Shown in pieces: positions 14,256 through 16,435 of a DNA stretch of 16,435 nt; the first letter of the stretch is position 1; every line of letters begins with the position of its first letter. Below the pieces are notes generated by a model. The model was not told the DNA's origin. It made no database searches and saw only the letters and a list, made by a program, of their open reading frames with translations. The position numbers were made by a program, and so were the translations under genes. Origin of the DNA: Pseudomonadota bacterium (lineage in GTDB: Bacteria; Pseudomonadota; Alphaproteobacteria; Rhizobiales; Xanthobacteraceae); assembly GCA_021823875.1 (NCBI GenBank), contig JAKAMD010000030.1:1-16435 (forward strand). The letters are read 5' to 3'.

Positions 14256-14618
14256 TTAGCGGCAGAGCTTGGCGATGCTGTTGTTGATGGTGTCGACATC
14301 GGCGTCGAAGTTGCCGAGCAAGCGCGCGCGTTCGCTGCCGTGGCGGCACAGCGCGGTGACCGCGCGCGCCTTCACCATTTCCAGGAAATAGAGCCGGGTG
14401 AGCTGACACATTTGCGTGCTGTCGCCGGCGGCGACCTTGTGCAGCCGCGCCTGCAAGGCGGCGACGCTGGCATCGGCGTCCTGCACCGCGCGTTCGCAGC
14501 CGGGCGGGTTCTGAACCGGCGCCGGCGTGGCGGACGCCGACAAGAAAGCCAAGGCGAGGCTGCCCGGCACGATCAGCCCGATAAAAGCGACAGCGGCGAG
14601 AATGAAACGTCGAAGCAT
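14256..14618 (-). CDS. small secreted four-cysteine protein, unknown function
   Basis: A 120-residue product. Residues 1-30 are a signal peptide or anchor (MLRRFILAAVAFIGLIVPGS then LALAFLSASA). The mature part is helical with four cysteines (41, 71, 91, 119), spacing that would suit two disulphides. Segments are GCERAVQDADASVAALQARL, then TQMCQLTRLYFLEMVKARAV, then FDADVDTINNSIAKLCR. The ATG at 14618 is preceded by GGAGGG at slightly long spacing. It lies 77 bp from the divergent gene at 14696, which also encodes a four-Cys exported protein. The family is not recognised, but similar short periplasmic proteins are frequent in Bradyrhizobium relatives. Confidence 0.78.
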   Translation of the reverse strand: MLRRFILAAVAFIGLIVPGSLALAFLSASATPAPVQNPPGCERAVQDADASVAALQARLHKVAAGDSTQMCQLTRLYFLEMVKARAVTALCRHGSERARLLGNFDADVDTINNSIAKLCR

Positions 14619-14695
14619 GACACCGAGCCCTCCAGTCCTCAGGTCTGAGTGTCACCGGGCGGCCAAAAGGTTCATGGGCGCGGCGGAGGGAACCG

Positions 14696-15145
14696 GTGCG
14701 TCGCTGGGACGTTAATCCGCGAGCGAGGGCGACAGCGGGGGCAGGGGGCCGAGAACGCGGGAGGCCTGCCGTGGTCGCGCTGCTGCCGGTGATGCTGGTT
14801 GTCGCTCACCTCGGCCCAGTCGGCCAAATCGGCCATGCCGGGCCTGCGCCGGGCCGAATACAGAACCAAGTGCCGCATTTCGCGATCGCGCCGGCCTGCC
14901 GCGCCGACCTGACGAGCCGTGCCGCCTGCCGCCGCGACGAACAGGCAGCGCGCGCCGCACTGCGCCGCCAATGGCGTCAATTCAGCCCCGCCGCCCGCGC
15001 CAGCTGCACGCGCCTGTCGCGCATCGGCGGCGATCCGGGCTATGTCGAGCTGCTCACCTGCCTGCGCATCGACCAGGACGCCAACGCGCTGCCCCGCGCC
15101 GACAAACTGCGCGGCGACCTCGGAGTCCCGCTGGCACGGGAATGA
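14696..15145 (+). CDS. small exported four-cysteine protein, conserved hypothetical
   Basis: A 149-residue product. The start is a GTG at 14696, chosen because GGAGGG lies 5 nt upstream. It gives an unusually long basic n-region (about 25 residues) before the hydrophobic stretch AVVALLPVMLVVAHLGPVGQ, which I read as a signal peptide. An ATG at 14792 would leave a poor signal. The mature part has four cysteines (68, 78, 104, 122) and the pattern CRRDEQAARAALRRQWRQFS, then SCTRLSRIGGDPGYVELLTC and LRIDQDA. I recall this pattern from small rhizobial proteins ending 'PSYVELLTCLEMARD'. Function unknown; periplasmic location is inferred. A long minus-strand frame over it is an antisense shadow. Confidence 0.72.
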   Translation: MRRWDVNPRARATAGAGGRERGRPAVVALLPVMLVVAHLGPVGQIGHAGPAPGRIQNQVPHFAIAPACRADLTSRAACRRDEQAARAALRRQWRQFSPAARASCTRLSRIGGDPGYVELLTCLRIDQDANALPRADKLRGDLGVPLARE

Positions 15146-15161
15146 AGGGGAAAGGCGGCGC

Positions 15162-15311
15162 TCAGGTCTTCTTGGGCGGGCTGGCGACGTGGATAGCCGG
15201 TGCGGCGCCGAGCTGCGCCTGCTTGTAGGCCGACAAATGCTTCGGCTTGTCGGCCTTGTCGGACTTCGGCTTCTTCTGCTCCTTCGATGGACGCATCTGA
15301 CCCTTGGCCAT
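15162..15311 (-). CDS. 49-residue basic Lys-rich protein
   Basis: Encodes MAKGQMRPSKEQKKPKSDKA, DKPKHLSAYKQAQLGAAPAI and HVASPPKKT. Twelve of the 49 residues are lysine. It follows the pattern I recall of short 'MAKGQxRxxKExKKPK' proteins in Hyphomicrobiales. The ATG at 15311 has GGAGGG 4 nt upstream, an excellent site, and the stop is at 15162-15164. The strong site and family-like N-terminus are the reasons for calling such a short frame. A disordered nucleic-acid-binding peptide is plausible but unproven. It is convergent with the exported-protein gene ending at 15145 and lies downstream of the lipoprotein gene at 15405-15728. Confidence 0.75.
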   Translation of the reverse strand: MAKGQMRPSKEQKKPKSDKADKPKHLSAYKQAQLGAAPAIHVASPPKKT

Positions 15312-15404
15312 GGCACCCTCCGTGCGGCGATGAGATTCGGAATGGTGATATGTCGCCGGCCGTTCGGCAAGGGCTGTGGATGGCCCGTGCCGCGCCGGGC
15401 GCGC

Positions 15405-15728
15405 TCAGGGCTTGGCCTTGGCCTGTTGGTCGTTCAGGTCGGCCGACTTGCCCGCCATCTTTTCCTTGATGCATTGCGCGACGATGTCGGAACGCTTGTC
15501 CAGGGGCAGGTCGGCGTGGCCGTGCTCGGTCGCCATCCAGCAATATTCGGCGGCGTCGGTATGCGACATCGGTTGCGGCGACGGGGTGGGCGTGGCCTGG
15601 GCGACGCCGGTGCCGGTGGTTTCGCAGCCGGCGAGCGCCACGCCGGCGGCCAGCAGGGCGGCAGCGGCGAAAAGACGCGGAGCGGGGATACGGGGAAGCT
15701 GAAAGGTCATGGTCTTGAGTCCGGGCAT
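15405..15728 (-). CDS. small predicted lipoprotein
   Basis: A 107-residue product with a type II signal peptide: basic n-region (TFQLPRIPAPRLF), hydrophobic AAAALLAAGVALAGC, lipobox LAGC with the acyl-cysteine at residue 35. A Thr/Pro-rich linker follows (TTGTGVAQATPTPSPQP). The short mature domain contains DAAEYCWMATEHGHADLPLD (58-77), then SDIVAQCIKEKMAGKSADLN (80-99), with Cys63 and Cys86 able to pair. The ATG at 15728 has GGGGG upstream; the internal ATG at 15710 is an alternative start with no clear site. It is a likely substrate of the Lgt enzyme encoded at 6695-7516. Function unknown. Confidence 0.78.
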   Translation of the reverse strand: MPGLKTMTFQLPRIPAPRLFAAAALLAAGVALAGCETTGTGVAQATPTPSPQPMSHTDAAEYCWMATEHGHADLPLDKRSDIVAQCIKEKMAGKSADLNDQQAKAKP

Positions 15729-15828
15729 GATTGTCGCCCCCGGTATTCGCGACCTAGCGCCGGCGCCCGCGGCGGTTCGCGACGGCGCCATCCATGCGCC
15801 GCGGCCGCGCGAAAGGCAAGGGTTGTTA

Positions 15829-15851
15829 CCCTCTCCCACAAGGGGAGAGGG
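15829..15851. repeat. Short palindromic repeat (CCCTCTCCC/GGGAGAGGG)
   Basis: CCCTCTCCC (15829-15837) and GGGAGAGGG (15843-15851) form a perfect 9-bp stem around ACAAG. I recall C/T-rich hairpins of this kind as common intergenic repeats in rhizobial and other alphaproteobacterial genomes. No T-run follows. Confidence 0.6.
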
Positions 15852-16085
15852 AAGCGGGACTGTTGCGTGCGCGTGCGCTCCTTTCCGGTTCAGCTGTCGA
15901 ACAGCGGGCATGGGTAAGCGCCCGTCGTCTGTGGCGGGCGCCGCGCCCACCCTGCGTCATGACGTCCGATCAACAACGCCTTCACGGGCGTGGGATGGCT
16001 TGCGCCTGTCATCGCGGGCTGCGCCCAAGTGCCGCGCACGCGGCGCGCCGAAACGCATCACCATACCGCTTGCGCACGCATACGG

Positions 16086-16124
16086 TTGACGTGGGTCAAT
16101 GCGTCATAAGCGAAAGCGTATAAA
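16086..16124 (+). promoter_or_regulatory. Candidate FNR/FixK-type promoter of the 30-aa protein gene
   Basis: TTGACGTGGGTCAA (16086-16099) is a perfect TTGA-N6-TCAA box of the CRP/FNR class (FixK, FnrL and relatives). A TATAAA hexamer follows at 16119-16124. The box centre lies about 38-41 bp before a start expected near 16131-16134, close to the usual position of about -41.5 for class II activation. This would give a leader of about 88 nt before the GTG at 16221. Confidence 0.45.
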
Positions 16125-16220
16125 GGTGATCATGCGTTTGAGAAGGTAAGGCGCAACCCGTGAAGCGTCGCAGGCGTGAAGCGACGAAGCGATGTCTTTG
16201 GCATCCATCGGGAGGCAGGC

Positions 16221-16313
16221 GTGACAAACGGACTCTTCAACGATGGAGTTTTCGGTTTGGTCCTCGGCGCGCTTCTGGTCGGCATCCTGATTTTAAATGA
16301 GATGCCCTATTAG
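16221..16313 (+). CDS. 30-residue single-helix membrane protein
   Basis: Translates as MTNGLFNDGVFGLVLGALLV then GILILNEMPY. Residues about 10-25 are a continuous hydrophobic helix, flanked by a short polar N-terminus (TNGLFND) and an acidic/aromatic C-terminus (NEMPY). The GTG start at 16221 follows GGGAGGCAGGC, a good ribosome-binding site, and the stop is TAG at 16311-16313. An upstream box and TATAAA element, a leader hairpin and tight downstream terminators give the gene a complete transcription unit, which supports a real product despite its size. I know no family for it. It resembles in form the tiny subunits or regulators of respiratory and transport complexes. Alternatively the frame is only the leader of the downstream RNA. 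Confidence 0.55.
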   Translation: MTNGLFNDGVFGLVLGALLVGILILNEMPY

Positions 16314-16335
16314 AGCCGAAGCCGCTGAGCCCAGA

Positions 16336-16418
16336 GCTGGACGGCGCAGTCTCCCCTCCCTCCCCCCACGTCCAGCGAAAAATGACCCTGGTGCACCCCC
16401 GCCAGGGTCATCTTCTTT
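16336..16418 (+). ncRNA. Candidate two-hairpin C-rich RNA (anti-Shine-Dalgarno loop), 3' of the 30-aa gene
   Basis: The first stem GCTGGACG (16336-16343) pairs with CGTCCAGC (16369-16376) over a 25-nt loop containing an almost pure C/U run (16351-16368, CTCCCCTCCCTCCCCCCA). The second stem ATGACCCTGG (16382-16391) pairs with CCAGGGTCAT (16402-16411) over a C-rich loop and ends in a T-rich tail. Two C-rich-loop hairpins behind a small ORF match the organisation of the alphaproteobacterial CcsR/cuckoo RNAs, whose CCUCC loops resemble the anti-Shine-Dalgarno. Primary-sequence family membership was not tested. It could instead be only the 3' UTR of the small gene. Confidence 0.45.
16377..16418. 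terminator. Strong bidirectional intrinsic terminator
   Basis: A perfect 10-bp stem (16382-16391 with 16402-16411) has a T-rich tract downstream (CTTCTTTT, 16412 onward) and an A-tract upstream (GAAAAA, 16377-16382). It can therefore stop transcription from either side. It ends the transcript of the 30-aa gene or the candidate RNA. Confidence 0.8.
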
Positions 16419-16435
16419 TGAAAGACGCAAATTGC

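Larger units (their letters stand above)
15729..16220. other. Long intergenic region upstream of the 30-aa protein gene
   Basis: About 490 bp without a supportable gene; short plus-strand frames lack ribosome-binding sites and domain-like sequence. It contains a repeat hairpin (15829-15851), an FNR/FixK-type box and TATAAA element (16086-16124), and a leader hairpin CGTCGC/GCGACG (16166-16171 with 16181-16186). Confidence 0.6.

Noticed and set aside
13258..14259. 333-codon plus-strand frame opposite the secreted beta-structured protein
   Set aside because: Arg/Gly-rich composition with no domain pattern; it mirrors the GC-rich codons of the minus-strand gene, which has a signal peptide and a typical C-terminus.
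14672..15370. 232-codon minus-strand frame
   Set aside because: Arg/Pro/Ser-rich antisense shadow of the exported-protein gene and of intergenic DNA; no ribosome-binding site.

Overview
The window looks like chromosomal core DNA of a GC-rich alphaproteobacterium of the order Hyphomicrobiales (Rhizobiales), most like the Bradyrhizobium/Rhodopseudomonas/Pseudolabrys side of the order. The evidence is the gene set and order (lgt, MidA-type methyltransferase, pgeF, prs; rplY, pth, ychF), several small conserved rhizobial families (BA14K, YbjN, DUF3072-like, a short basic Lys-rich protein) and two classes of short palindromic intergenic repeat typical of this group. No rRNA, tRNA, CRISPR array, transposase, integrase or phage gene was found.

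Layout. Positions 1-5103 are all on the minus strand: a TetR-type regulator running off the left edge, proC (proline synthesis), a YbjN protein, prs (PRPP synthesis), a lipoprotein and pgeF (peptidoglycan-editing factor). A BA14K-type exported protein on the plus strand (5217-5594) sits between pgeF and the methyltransferase/lgt pair (5595-7516, minus), apparently splitting a gene cluster that is contiguous in many relatives. From 7637 to 10654 the plus strand carries ubiK, rplY, pth and ychF. The last three serve translation: a ribosomal protein, peptidyl-tRNA recycling and a ribosome-binding ATPase.

From 10655 to the right end the DNA is accessory in character. It holds small conserved hypothetical proteins, a start-less gene remnant behind ychF, a coiled-coil protein preceded by a perfect palindrome, a C-terminal-Trp surface protein, three small secreted proteins or lipoproteins, and a 49-residue basic protein.

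The most unusual part is the right end (16086-16418). An FNR/FixK-type box and a TATAAA hexamer precede a 30-residue one-helix membrane protein. That gene is followed directly by two hairpins, the first with a very C-rich anti-Shine-Dalgarno-like loop and the second a strong bidirectional terminator. The arrangement resembles the alphaproteobacterial 'small ORF plus CCUCC-loop RNA' loci (CcsR/cuckoo RNAs) but with a different, unrecognised small protein. Other points of interest are an inverted pair of 32-nt REP-like units upstream of proC, a structured leader before rplY, and a 51-bp dispersed-type palindrome between rplY and pth.
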